A DNA stretch of 64,000 nucleotides from Diadophis punctatus similis (GCA_023053685.1 JALIGW010000005.1:48201242-48265241); one strand, 5' to 3'. Positions 1 through 10,065 are shown, numbered from the stretch's first letter. Made by a program: numbers and translations. Notes: generated from the letters alone by a model not told the origin.

Positions 1-951
1 TCCAGGGAACTACAATGGCTCTTGCTACCCTTCCAAAGGGCGGGGAAGAGCAATTCATCGGCTAAAATCTTAATCCCATCCTCTGTCCGTCGCTCTCTCC
101 AGTGGTGGCGGTCCCCGGCGGTATCCAAAGGGTCCAGCTTCTTCGAGCCGAGCCGGGTGACGGTGACAACCGACGCCAGCCTGCAAGGATGGGGAGCCCA
201 TGTCCTTTCCCATGTGGCCCAGGGAATGTGGTCTCAGTCGGAGACCACCCTAAATATCAACATCCTGGAACTGAGAGCAGCATTCCGGGCCCTTCAGGAG
301 TTCCAGCCCATCCTCTGCAACCGACACGTCCTGTTGATGACGGACAATGTAACCACCAAGGCGCACGTCAACCGCCAGGGTGGGACGGTCTCCAGGGGCC
401 TTATGTCGGAGGCCAAAGCATTGGGACTCTGGGCGGAGCGCCACCTGCTCTCGCTCAGAGCGGAGCACATCTCGGGAATAGACAACACAACGGCGGACTG
501 GCTCAGTCGCAATGCGGTGGACTCAGCGGAGTGGAGCCTGCACCAGGACATTTTCCAGCAGCTGGTGCAGCGATTCGGTCTTCCAGTCATCGACCTCTTC
601 GCCACTCCCCGCAACGCCAAGCTCCCGAGGTTTGTCTCCCGCTACAGGTCTCAAGGGGCCGAGGACATCGACGCCCTTCGTTGCCCCTGGCCGAGGGGCC
701 TCCTGTATGCCTTCCCTCCTCTGGCAGTACTCCCACAAGTCATTCGCCGGATTATCACCGAGGAAGCGGAGGTGATTCTCCTCGCCCCGTACTGGCCCAG
801 GAGAGCGTGGTTCGCGGACCTTCGGTCGCTATCGGCCAGCCCACCATGGCGGATACCACCGACCGCGTCTTCGCTCTCCCAGGGGTCCTTACACCATCCG
901 GACCCGCACTGGCTCAAGCTGACCGCTTGGCACTTGACCGGCACTGCCTAA
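1..951 (+). CDS. DIRS reverse transcriptase/RNase H, C-terminal part (cut by window edge)
   Basis: The frame is open from base 1, so its start lies upstream; the fingers and palm of the reverse transcriptase are not in view. The visible part begins with the linker ending LLPFQRAG. An RNase H domain follows, which would degrade the RNA strand of the RNA/DNA hybrid. Counting from the codon at 22, acidic candidates are D51 (VTTDASLQGWG), E83 (NILELRAAF), D108 (LMTDN) and D159 (NTTADWLSR). After it comes the DIRS-typical tail with IDLFAT, LPRFVSRY, APYWPRRAWF and LSQG. No stop or frameshift occurs in 951 bases. Its last 106 bases overlap the recombinase frame at 846 in another phase, the usual DIRS arrangement. 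The domain assignment is secure; activity is inferred only from the open frame. Confidence 0.9.
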   Translation, partial: SRELQWLLLPFQRAGKSNSSAKILIPSSVRRSLQWWRSPAVSKGSSFFEPSRVTVTTDASLQGWGAHVLSHVAQGMWSQSETTLNINILELRAAFRALQEFQPILCNRHVLLMTDNVTTKAHVNRQGGTVSRGLMSEAKALGLWAERHLLSLRAEHISGIDNTTADWLSRNAVDSAEWSLHQDIFQQLVQRFGLPVIDLFATPRNAKLPRFVSRYRSQGAEDIDALRCPWPRGLLYAFPPLAVLPQVIRRIITEEAEVILLAPYWPRRAWFADLRSLSASPPWRIPPTASSLSQGSLHHPDPHWLKLTAWHLTGTA

Positions 952-1994
952 CTCATCGCGGGGTGCCCGACGCCATTGTGGACACTCTCATGTCATCCAG
1001 ACGGGCATCGACGGACCGCATCTACGCTTCTACATGGAAGTCGTTTTGTTCGTGGTGTTCAGCCGCCTCCCTTTGCCCGGTGGACCTTACCATCGTCGGT
1101 ATTTTACGCTATTTGCAAGCGGGCCTGGACAAGGGGTTGGTCCCAAACACTCTGCATCGCCAAATGGCAGCACTCGCCACCGTGCTCTCCTGCGACGCCG
1201 CGGACCCACTGTCGGCCCATCCGCTGATACGGCGATTCTTAAGAGCGGCCTCCAACATCTCGCCGCCTGTCGTCCACAGATTCCCGACGTGGGATCTCCC
1301 ACGGGTTCTTCTGGCACTGACGACGGAGCCCTATGAGCCGCTACGCACCGTCTCATTAAGACACCTCACCCTCAAGGTTGCCTTTCTGGTGGCCATAACT
1401 TCGGCCCGGCGGATTTCGGAACTGGCGGCCCTATCGGTCCGGGAGGACTTATGTATATTTCACCCTGATAGGGTTGTTCTCCGTCTGGATCCGACCTTCC
1501 TTCCGAAGGTAAATACACTCTTCCATAGGACACAAGACCTGGTTTTGCCCTCCTTCTATGCTCACCCTTCCTCGGACTTGGAGCGCCAGTGGCATACCGT
1601 TGACGTACGGAGGGCGGTTAAAATTTACAACGTCCGCACCGCTCCCCTCCGGCGCTCGGAAGCGTTGTTTGTTTGCTTCCATCCGAAATCCATGGGCAAT
1701 AAAGCTTCGCCAGCGCTTATCGGCAGCTGGATCAGGTCGGTCATTGCAGACATTTACTGTGCGCAAGGCCTTCCACGTCCGGAAGGGTTGACCGCCCACT
1801 CGACACGCAGCGCGGCCACCACGACAGCGTGGTCGGCCAGAGCTTCTCTGGAGGAGGTGTGCAGGGCGGCCACCTGGTCTTCTCCGGTGGCCTTTATACG
1901 GCATTACAAAGTGGACCAATTCGCCTCGGCTGAGGCGGATTTTGGGAGGCATGTGCTTCAGTCTGCCTTATCGACTGAGGAACAGCCTGTATAA
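846..1994 (+). CDS. DIRS tyrosine recombinase (integrase), apparently intact
   Basis: A 382-residue tyrosine recombinase, expected to integrate the circular DNA copy of the element. I chose the ATG at 846 because it has a strong Kozak context (ccaccATGg) and lies just before the recombinase homology. The same frame is open back to 102, but that part only shadows the RNase H frame. The N-terminal core-binding region (about residues 40-140) contains RIYASTWKSFCSWC. The catalytic domain shows R189 in TSARRISEL, H318 and R321 in AHSTRSAATT, and nucleophile Y354 in FIRHYKVDQF, so the R-H-R-Y set is complete. The frame ends with TAA at 1992-1994. Nothing in the sequence argues against a functional protein. 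Transcription cannot be judged here. Confidence 0.92.
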   Translation: MADTTDRVFALPGVLTPSGPALAQADRLALDRHCLTHRGVPDAIVDTLMSSRRASTDRIYASTWKSFCSWCSAASLCPVDLTIVGILRYLQAGLDKGLVPNTLHRQMAALATVLSCDAADPLSAHPLIRRFLRAASNISPPVVHRFPTWDLPRVLLALTTEPYEPLRTVSLRHLTLKVAFLVAITSARRISELAALSVREDLCIFHPDRVVLRLDPTFLPKVNTLFHRTQDLVLPSFYAHPSSDLERQWHTVDVRRAVKIYNVRTAPLRRSEALFVCFHPKSMGNKASPALIGSWIRSVIADIYCAQGLPRPEGLTAHSTRSAATTTAWSARASLEEVCRAATWSSPVAFIRHYKVDQFASAEADFGRHVLQSALSTEEQPV

Positions 1995-2033
1995 CTGTTT
2001 GCCCTCCCTAGGGACTGTACTGCTTTGGCATGT

Positions 2034-2124
2034 CCCATTCTTGGAGGCTCGCTCCGCCCACTATGGAGAATGGGGCGTTGTTCCTTACCTGAACGCCCCT
2101 TCTCGTAGGGCGGAGCGAGCCTCC
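2034..2124 (+). repeat. DIRS internal hairpin (candidate internal complementary region)
   Basis: Just 3' of the recombinase stop, a 17-bp arm at 2043-2059 (ggaggctcgctccgccc) is matched exactly by its reverse complement at 2108-2124. The inner bases also pair imperfectly (ggggcgtt with aacgcccc) around a loop near gttccttacctg. The same stretch recurs reversed at 2310-2380. DIRS elements carry an internal region complementary to their terminal repeats and used in circle formation, and this position fits that role. Confidence 0.75.
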
Positions 2125-2179
2125 AGGTCCCTCCCTGTTGGTTTCTTGCATAGAGTTTTAGTATACATTCCTGCTGTTT

Positions 2180-2185
2180 AATAAA
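2180..2185 (+). terminator. AATAAA, candidate polyadenylation signal of the DIRS transcript
   Basis: AATAAA lies 186 bases after the recombinase stop codon and is followed by a GT-rich stretch (gtttggttaggttgtt). The position suits 3' processing of the element's transcript. A hexamer alone is common by chance. Confidence 0.4.
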
Positions 2186-2209
2186 GTTTGGTTAGGTTGT
2201 TACACTATG

Positions 2210-2380
2210 GGTCTGACTCCGTCCTTCGTCTCAAGAGGGGGTGCCCTTCGGGGTGACAGCTTTTATATAGAGTCAGACTCAGTCCTGATTGGCTGATGGA
2301 TTGGATCATCCCATTCTTGGAGGCTCGCTCCGCCCTACGAGAAGGGGCGTTCAGGTAAGGAACAACGCCCCGTTCTCTAT
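2210..2380 (+). repeat. Right terminal inverted repeat region of the DIRS element
   Basis: It starts with a small inverted repeat (gtctgactc at 2210-2218 with gagtcagac at 2270-2278). From 2310 it repeats the bases preceding and forming the left hairpin arm at 2034-2059. From 2319 to 2380 it reads as the reverse complement of the internal hairpin, with few mismatches (for example gttctctat against attctccat). Similarity ends near 2380, which I take as the element end. Confidence 0.65.
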
Positions 2381-3175
2381 CTTTGTCACTGAATGGCATG
2401 GAAGAAGGAAATGCTTAGCTTTTCTGCAAGAGAATGTGAACAAGTATCTTCTCAGTCCTGTCAACAATTATTATAATTGTATATGTTTCAGCTCCAATTT
2501 AGAGCCTTGAAAGTGTACAAACAAATGCTGGCTATATCTGATTCAGGACTGCCAGCAGAAAGTCACATTTTTCTATCAGCAATATCATGGGGAGATCTTG
2601 GTTTTCAAACACCATGTTTGTTGTGGATTTCAAGGGGTACCTCTGCATCGAAAACACAGCAGTTGTTCAAATATGAGTGCATGAGGCCAAATTTCATGAA
2701 GCACCTCTATTGTTTCACCATTCCCTCAGCTGAAGCTGCAAGGTTTTTTAGGAGACGAGCAAGACTTTGCCTCATTACTGTATGGCCTGTCTTGGTGAAC
2801 ACAACAAAAAAAGACCTCACCTATCATCAAATGGATGTTGGATTGTACTAATAATTGCAACAGCAAAATTGGAATGAATGTATTTTCATGGGCTTGATTA
2901 CCAAATAATCTTAGTTATTCTAAAAATATATGGTATTAAACAGAAAATAAAGTTTAAATAATTTATTCTCATATTACTGTACCTGCCCATCTCACAGGAA
3001 AGTGACTGTTGAATGAATAAATAAAAAACCCTCACTCATGGAAGCATTAACCATTATTAGAATCCACTACGCAAATAAAGCCATATATGCATATTCCCTA
3101 TCAGTCCATCATGTAAATCTTTTCATAGGCAGAAAAATGGCTGCATAAGGTTACATATCGACACTGTGTTCCTTA
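2381..3175. other. AT-rich DNA, no gene recognised
   Basis: A 124-codon open frame at 2477-2851 (+) has no recognisable domain or composition and is probably chance. No repeat family was recognised. Confidence 0.4.
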
Positions 3176-3406
3176 CCTTTCCTTTCCTTTCCTTTCCTTT
3201 CCTTTCCTTTCCTTTCCTTTCCTTTCCTTTCCTTTCCTTTCCTTCCCTTCCCTTCCCTTCCCTTCCCTTTCCTTCCCTTCCCTTCCCTTCCCTTCCCTTC
3301 CCTTCCCTCCCCTCCCCTCCCCTCCCCTCTCCTCTCCTCTCCTCTCCTCTCCTTTCCTTTCCTTTCCTTTCCTTTCCTTTCCTTTCCTTTCCTTTCCTTT
3401 CCTTTC
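3176..3406 (+). repeat. CCTTT/CCCTT/CCCCT/CTCCT pentanucleotide array
   Basis: A 231-bp pure pyrimidine strand. It runs as cctttn, then ccttc blocks, ccccт-type blocks (about 3307-3328), ctcct blocks (3329-3353) and back to cctttn, with no purine on this strand. The order of variants is roughly symmetric about the middle. Long open frames on both strands here (FLSFP and GKERK repeats) are artefacts of the array. Confidence 0.97.
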
Positions 3407-4534
3407 ACTGCTTTAGAATATGAAGACTGTGGGCCCAATGGCATCTGCCACTTTGCATCAGTCTAAGAACATGTACAGTAATGAATGCGTACAAAGTTCT
3501 GATGTCTATAAAGCGATTGTGTTACATGAATTGCAGCAGGTATGCCTTATTAGAAGCAAAGAAGTCTATTTGGTTATTTTCCTGATAGATTTATTCTCCA
3601 GCCTAAATTTTATTTGGATATATTAAATGCTGAATTTTGCAACATCTTCAGCTATAGTTATGATTGTGCATTCCTAAGGTATAAGGTTTATTATTTCCTC
3701 TTTTTTGTGTTGCTAATTTTCTGGATGGGGGGGGGATTTTCTTATCTAATAGATATATATGTGTCATATCTGATTAGCATACTGGGGTTCTCATCATAAA
3801 ATGTAGAAAAGGGCAATGGCAACAATTTTATTTTATTTTATTATTATTTTATTTTAAATTTAAGATGAAATAAAATTAAAAGAAATGAATGAAATATAGC
3901 TTATTCTGCATATGTTTCAGAATGTCCCATTCTTTCTCTTGATTAATATAGCCCTTGTGCTCAGAATACTGTTTGTGTACATTATCATGCTATTGAATAA
4001 GTTGACTTATTATTGAATGTTAACTTATTAATTTGTTTGGAAAAACATAGAAATCTGGTCAAAAAACCTTTTCTCCAAAAGATAAGAAAATTTCCAAAGT
4101 AGACACCTACTTCTTCAGAGGAAGAAGGCTGAGCATCTCTTCCTAGACTGATGTTCAGTTTTCCCATATTGTCTGGATTCAACATAGATTCCAGTGATTA
4201 AAAACTGAGATGGTCAGTTCCAAAGATCTGGTGCATTTTTCCTGTATTCAAGTATAATATTATCAAATGTGTAATAGATATAATAGTGTCTCCAACCATG
4301 TCCATTGTATGGAATCTTCAGCTATGTTCACTTGTGTGGGATCTAAATGTTTATTAATTCTAATTTTACATGGAAGTTTACCAGAGCCTTTGTGCTCTTG
4401 ACGTATTTCCTAAATAGCCTTCAATACCAAAAACAATGTTCATGTTTATCTTTTAGAAGTTATGAATAATAGTAACCATAACTTTTATAAACATTTAAGC
4501 CCAAAAGAAATCTTCTTGAAGAGATTTTCTTGTT
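3407..4534. other. AT-rich DNA, no gene recognised
   Basis: Contains a G-run (3727-3734), a TTTTA-rich stretch near 3828-3860 and short chance frames only. Confidence 0.4.
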
Positions 4535-4620
4535 TTTGTTATTTACAAATACACACACAGATACACACACCACCCATAGGTGGTGTGTGTATCTGTGTGT
4601 GTGTATTTGTAAATAACAAA
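4535..4620. repeat. Long near-perfect palindrome (hairpin/cruciform)
   Basis: The left arm at 4535-4574 reads tttgttatttacaaatac, then ACACACAG, ATACACAC and CACC. The right arm at 4579-4620 is its reverse complement apart from one extra GT in the GT run. The loop is only about four bases (cata). The motif aacaaaggg with aataaagaaggg then recurs directly near 4614-4640 and 4664-4695. Confidence 0.9.
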
Positions 4621-4719
4621 GGGAATAAAGAAGGGATTATTACAATAACAATACAACAAATAACAAAGGGAAACAAAGGGAATAAAGAAGGGAATATTAT
4701 ATTTTTAGAAAGAAAGATA

Positions 4720-5190
4720 AAACCTAATACAAATTAAGAAAAAGTAAGAAAAAGTAAAGAAAAAGAAATAAATAAAAGACAAAACTAAAAGTGCAAAAAA
4801 TGGGGGGGAGTGGGGAAAGAAACAGAAAAATAGAAAAGAAGAAAACAAATAAATAGCTTATCTTTTTTATAGCAGTTATAAGTACAATGATATAATTAGC
4901 TTTTATTCTGTAGTTATAACTCTCTCCTTTCTGTAATCTATGTAGTCTAATCATCAAAAGCATAGATATCGAGTTCATTTTCCCCTCCCATTTCATGCAA
5001 AAAGCCTATAAGGGGTTTCCAGTCAACAATAAGCAGACATTGTCTTTTCTCTGAGAAGTCCATTTAGCAACGTCAGCAAGTTCCATGATCTTAGAGAGGA
5101 TGTCTTTTTGAGTGCTTGATGGATTAGAAACAGAACAGTGAAACAGGCTATCTCCAGACACTGTCTGGTGCACCATTATCATTGTTTAGT
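4720..5190 (-). mobile_element. L1-like LINE 3' relic (ORF2 end and A-rich 3' UTR)
   Basis: On the minus strand, bases 5190 to 4990 give a broken reading with KIMELADVAKWTSQ followed by a tryptophan-poor tail, which resembles the end of L1 ORF2. The L1 relic at 24 kb has the comparable LMELVEMAKL. Below 4900 the minus strand becomes T/C-rich, like the L1 3' UTR seen at 23365-23500. Frames are interrupted, and the assignment rests mainly on similarity to the second relic. Confidence 0.45.
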
Positions 5191-5514
5191 ATCCTACAGC
5201 CATGTGAGGAACAAAATTAGAAAACTGGACTTTGGCCTTAGTGGAGAGCGAGGCAACCTTAAGGCATGAGTCTGTATGTCTGCCTTTTCATCTCTCATTA
5301 AACTGTTCTTTTCAATGTGGCAGAAGATAAACAATTATTAGGTATATGAGGTATAGTCATATGAATAATATGCAATTCATTGTTAATAAGCAAATTGAAA
5401 TTGAAATTAAATATGATCAATCTTAAATTTTTCCCTGTAACCATCTTCTTCCACCTCTCTCATTTTTTGGAGTATGGTTACTAGTATGCTACACAAAGGA
5501 TATCCCCATGATTT

Positions 5515-5650
5515 CCTTGATATTTTTATTTATTTTATTTAAAGCATTTATATAACTGCGCATCTGATATCAAACTTTAGATAGCTCCCAATGAACAATT
5601 AAAACAACATCACTAAAATAACATAGTATATGCATATAGTTCTGTATGTA
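5515..5650 (-). mobile_element. Degraded LINE 3' UTR fragment
   Basis: Reads tttatttattttatttaaag, then a degenerate form of the gccgcccatct motif (ctgcgcatct), then aacaattaaaacaacat. The same layout occurs at 44505 and 54065. This fits the minus-strand 3' end of a squamate LINE; divergence is high. Confidence 0.35.
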
Positions 5651-5689
5651 AATCATTATGCTCATTAGATTGCTATGTATACACAAGGA

Positions 5690-5886
5690 TGTTCATAACT
5701 TAAGGATTTCAATAACACTGATGAATTTTAAATACAAGCTGCTAAGTACCTGGTTGCTGAGTACCCAAAATGCGATCATGTGACCCAGGAGATGCTGCTG
5801 TTGGAAGTTCAAATCTTGGTCATAAGAGCTTTTTTGGGATCAGTGGTAACTTTGAATGGTCACTAAATCAAGGATTACCTGTAATG
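5690..5886 (+). repeat. Unclassified squamate interspersed repeat, copy 1
   Basis: Contains gcgatcatgtgaccc, gtaactttgaatggtcact and aaatcaaggattacctgta. The same blocks occur reverse-complemented at 8432-8605 and partly at 30586-30662. I recognise it as a common reptile interspersed repeat but cannot name its class. Confidence 0.6.
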
Positions 5887-6682
5887 TTTCTTCCAGATTT
5901 AAAGAGAAATAACAAGTCTTAAAGCTCAAGAGAGATTGCTAAGTGTGTTTGTGAAATGCAAGAAAACAGTTACAGATTGTATCAATACTTGATAACATAC
6001 CTGATAAAAGTCAAGTAAGGAAATTGAAATAATTGTCTTCATGTTCCAAATCTCTGTTTCTTGGTTTCATGTCTGTCTATTTGTGAAGACTATGATTGAG
6101 TAGAATCTAGGTATAGGGACCTCTTGGTTGCTATATTGAGGTTTGGCATTGATGGATTGTTGGAGATCTATCACCTAATAGACTCCATTGCTAATCTTTC
6201 AGAACAACCTATATCATGTTACAACTGTCTTCTTCAAATACTGTAAGTGACAAAAAGACAAAAATTAGAGAAAGAAAACTCCTCTTGAGGCTTTCTCTTT
6301 TTAGATTGTTTTAAGAATTAGGCAGGAATAAAGCAAATGTAGTAGCAATGGGAAGTTATTAATATGATGATGTGATGGAATGGATGTAGTTGTAACTGGT
6401 GTTTTTTTTTAATGATGGAGCAAGAATTTTTGCAATGTTGGATCAAGGCTTGCAAAAGACCATTTAAATTGCTTCAGCCACAAAATGGGCCAGTACTGGT
6501 CCTCTGAGAATAAGGACTGGGAATTGAATGGCTGTTTTTGTTGTGATGTGCATGCCAAGCTTGATGTATTACCTGGTGTGAAATGGAGGAACCTGAGTTC
6601 CATGGACTTTTCAATATCTAAGAGGGCCCAGGAAGAAATGACTATTGAAAAAATTATTTCCCCAACACATTGTCCTCCATAT
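5887..6682. other. AT-rich DNA, no gene recognised
   Basis: No domain-bearing frame or recognised repeat. The frame that enters the CCTT array from 6485 has no recognisable protein before the array. Confidence 0.4.
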
Positions 6683-6838
6683 CTTCCTTCCTTCCTTCCT
6701 TCCTTCCTTCCTTCCTTCCTTCCTTCCTTCCTTCCTTCCTTCCTTCCTTCCTTCCTTCCTTCCTTCCTTCCTTCATCCTTCCCTCCCTCCCTCCCTCCCT
6801 CCCTCACTTACTCACTCACTCCTTCTCTCCGTCTTTCC
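6683..6838 (+). repeat. CCTT array followed by CCCT and CTCA blocks
   Basis: About 23 units of CCTT at 6683-6774, then CCCT units at 6779-6804 and a short ACTC run to about 6820, ending in a pyrimidine-rich stretch. Open frames with PSFLPSFL repeats are artefacts. Confidence 0.97.
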
Positions 6839-8431
6839 CTTTCTCTTAAAGTCACTTCCCTACTAAACTGAAGTGGAAAAAGATTTATTGAGATAACCAT
6901 AAAGGAAACAGTTTGAGAAAGAATGACTATATTTTGTCTAAAATGCATAGCTGGGAAAGAAAAAAACGGCCATAAATTAGGCAGATCATTAAGCATTGAG
7001 GTCTGCAGCAGTTCAAAGTCAACATTAACATGGATTTTGTGGACTGAATACAGATGTAATTTTTAGGCTTTGTTAGTATCAGATGCCTTGGCTTTCCAAA
7101 ACAAAAACAAAGAAAAATTATAACTTTTATATTTAAAACAACAGTAATTTTGATTAGTGCAAAACATCTACTGTATTGTGCATCATTTACAGATGAAGTA
7201 ACTTAGCTGTCGAAAGCTTTACTGTATTTCTGCCTATTAATGTAAAGAAAGCACCATCTATTCAGGATATTGGAAAAAAATAATATTTTTCATTTATCGA
7301 TCAGGTCTTAGCACTACGTTTCCATGTACATCCTTGCAATGCTGTTCTTGCTAGGTCTTGAAATAATTTCTACCAATATAATTTGAAATAGAAATTAGCA
7401 TAACATTCTGAACTGCTTTATGATTCCTGTATATAACATTGCTATAATGGCTAACTATTGACAACAACTGTACCATTACACATGCCCACTCTAAAGGTAT
7501 TATTTTATTTGTGTTTATTTCTTATAAAGTGCAATGAAATAATACATATCCAATAATTTAATTTTCTTAGTGCCATTAACCTTGCAGCCTTGCACCTTTT
7601 GACCCTAGCATTGGAAGTTGCAAGCATTAACACTACTTCTTAGTGAGCAATTGAATATAATTTCCTGCATGTTATTCTTGTAGTTCCATAAATAAATGTG
7701 TTAGGGGCTACTAGAAAGATAGAAGGGGACTAAAATATTCTTGAAAGTCAGTTGTAGACAACAGTGGACAAAGAGATAACATTCAAGCAGCAAAACAATC
7801 CTTATAGTGGGCCATTTGTCCTATTTAATAGAAAATATCAGTCTATTTGAAGGACTTTCAGGATAGTGACCTCTGAACAAAGATTTTTTTTTTTTTGCTG
7901 GAAGGACAAGTTTGGTTTTAAGATAAAGAATGAAAGAGGGAGCAGAGGTTCTGAACTTGCCCATCAACCGTCAATATCTTGACAGCAAACTCAATAGACA
8001 CATAAGTCATCTAGAGGCTTAAAGATTCTGACTGTTTTTATGAATACATTATAAACAAACTAAACTAACATATCAAGAGTTTTGCCTGCTAAAGATTACA
8101 TTCAATATGTATGTTCTTTTAATGGAGACCTGATAGGCACATCTATGTTTTAAAGTTTTCAAATGATCTGATGCTGGCCTTGTTAAAATATAATCATCAA
8201 TTCATGAATCTTGATTCTTGTAGGTAATAATATAATATTGTTTCCTGCATATATCTATCTTTTATTAAAGGTAGTAAGTACAAAATTAAAAACAGGACTT
8301 TAGTTCCAGATGTTCTATACTACTCTTGTCCATGTTCAGTGCTTATTTGCATCAATGCACTGAAATGATATTTACAGAATATTTTTAAATATTTTTATTA
8401 AACTAAGATGTGCTGTGAGGGTACTTAATTA
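6839..8431. other. AT-rich intergenic or intronic DNA, nothing recognised
   Basis: About 1.6 kb with no open frame over 62 codons, no TIR element and no microsatellite beyond short A/T runs. Confidence 0.45.
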
Positions 8432-8605
8432 ACAGGTAGTTCTTGCTTAAAGATCAGTTACTTAGTTACCGTTTAAGTAAGAGCTCCCAAAAGCTATTTG
8501 CGAACAATTTTGAAGTTACAACACCCACATCCTCTACCTTCTGCAGTCATATGATTGCATTTTTGGACGCTTGGCAACCAGTTCACCTCAGTCATTTGCA
8601 GTATC
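8432..8605 (-). repeat. Unclassified squamate interspersed repeat, copy 2
   Basis: Reverse complement gives gcaatcatatgactgcag, gttgtaacttcaaaattg and aaacggtaactaagtaactg, parallel to the copy at 5690-5886. It also contains ggcaaccagttcacctcag, a block I associate with this family. Confidence 0.6.
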
Positions 8606-9221
8606 CAATAGTCTTCTGCCTCTGATTTTTACCATTATTTGCCAGTTTCCAGTATTTATTTTCCAGTAAAAAAAAGCACATAAGATTTGTTTTCCTTATT
8701 CCTCAGAATATATAGACGGATATTGCTAAAGAGGAGGAACATTCTAACGTGTGTTCTACTAATACTTGATATACTTACAAGTAATACTTGTAATACTTCA
8801 TAATCAGAAGAGCTGGGCAGCAGCAAGAATACATTCTAATTAATAGTGTCCACCTTAACGTCTTATGATCTATGACAAGTGAACTTTGAAGACTGACAAA
8901 TGTAGGAATATTTGCAATAGCATTATTATTATTATTTACTATCTTTAACACTTTCATATCTTTTTCATCAAATATACATAATGAAAATGATAGGGAGTTA
9001 AAAATTAAAGACATTATAAAAGCTGATTTAAAGAGGGAGGAGAAATGGAAATAGGTTTTTGAGATAGACATTGTGAAGGAAGAAAAACACTAAGGATTTT
9101 AGAGACTATTAACACTGCAATCCTATCCTGACTGTAGACTAAATTCAATGAAAATAAATAGAGCATTGTCCTAAGTAGATGTGAACAAGCAATCCATGGG
9201 TTAGGAATGAGATCCATTTTT
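8606..9221. other. AT-rich DNA, no gene recognised
   Basis: Contains a short ATT run (8921-8938). The 98-codon minus frame at 8775-9071 has no recognisable features. Confidence 0.4.
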
Positions 9222-9795
9222 AAGTCTGTCTTTAAGTCGAATTTGTAGCTAAGTCAGAATGGGTACATATGGTTCTTATCTAGTGTCTGTTAGTCAAATA
9301 TTAGTTCAAAGCATATATTTTACCTTTATCTTGAAGCAGGCATCCAGAGATTTTCTTTTTCTCATCATACATGGCCTTGCAGCATTTGAGGCCCTTGGTA
9401 ACTGTACGGTAAATTTTGGCGAGCCTCTCTGTATTAGCATTTCTCCTCATAATTTTGCCATTTCTGCTTCACTGAAACAAAAGACTTCAGCTAACTCTTT
9501 CGATTCTGGAGTTTTCGATCCCAGTTTTCTTTCTCAAAAGCTATCCCCTGCTGCTCTGATGACTTTATTATTTCCACTTTATTTTCAGTTGCGATTACTT
9601 TCCTTTTCTTTCATGCATCGCCAGCACTTAGACTGGATTTATGCTTCGGAGGGATAGTTATGAGGGTAAATAAGAGAAAAATGATCATTGAAGTGGCAGG
9701 CTGTCTTCTTCCTTGAACCAGTGAACCGCTCAAGCCGCACAGTATTTTCATGAGTGTCATAAAGTAGTGTGTGGATTCGTTATTATGAACCATCA
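9222..9795. repeat. Possible old DNA-transposon fragment (unclassified)
   Basis: The segment opens with ctttaagtcgaatttgtagc and ends with gattcgttattatgaacc, in a style reminiscent of degenerate DNA-transposon ends, but I could not align convincing inverted ends. A 132-codon frame (9259-9657, +) inside it has no recognised motif. Low confidence. Confidence 0.2.
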
Positions 9796-10065
9796 TATTT
9801 AACTCATTTTTTTTAACATAATAGGCTTTTATGGCAGTTTATTCATAAGGATGAGTTTTCTGTAAACTGAAAGTTCTTAATCCAGGGGCTGCCTATATAA
9901 GATTGCACTTGAGCATCTTTCATATTTCACAGACTTATTTCTGGTTATAAAGTTATCTGGAAATATAGCTAGTGGTATAATGAGAACATTAATAGAAGAA
10001 TTGGCCTACTGGCAATCTAGTCCTAAATATATTTACACAGAATTAATTAAGTTCTGATGTCTAAT

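Larger units (their letters stand above)
1..2380 (+). mobile_element. DIRS-like tyrosine-recombinase retrotransposon, 3' part
   Basis: This is the 3' portion of a DIRS-order retroelement. It contains in order an RNase H-bearing frame, an overlapping tyrosine recombinase frame, an internal hairpin and a terminal inverted repeat. DIRS elements replicate through a circular DNA intermediate and integrate by tyrosine recombinase, so they leave no target-site duplication. The left side (gag-like frame, most of the reverse transcriptase, left inverted repeat) lies outside the window, so whether the element is complete cannot be judged. The right edge is set at about 2380, where similarity to the internal inverted repeat stops. 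GC content is visibly higher than in the flanking AT-rich DNA. Confidence 0.9.

Noticed and set aside
102..845. N-terminal extension of the recombinase frame back to 102
   Set aside because: It is the alternate-phase shadow of the RNase H frame, has no recombinase homology, and a strong ATG lies at 846.
2477..2851. 124-codon plus-strand frame
   Set aside because: No domain, no conserved composition, and it lies in AT-rich non-coding DNA; likely chance.
3151..3444. Long frames on both strands through the pyrimidine array
   Set aside because: Pentanucleotide repeats without stops in several frames; translation artefact.
9259..9657. 132-codon plus frame as a host gene
   Set aside because: No motif recognised; flanks look like an old repeat, so I recorded only a weak repeat call.
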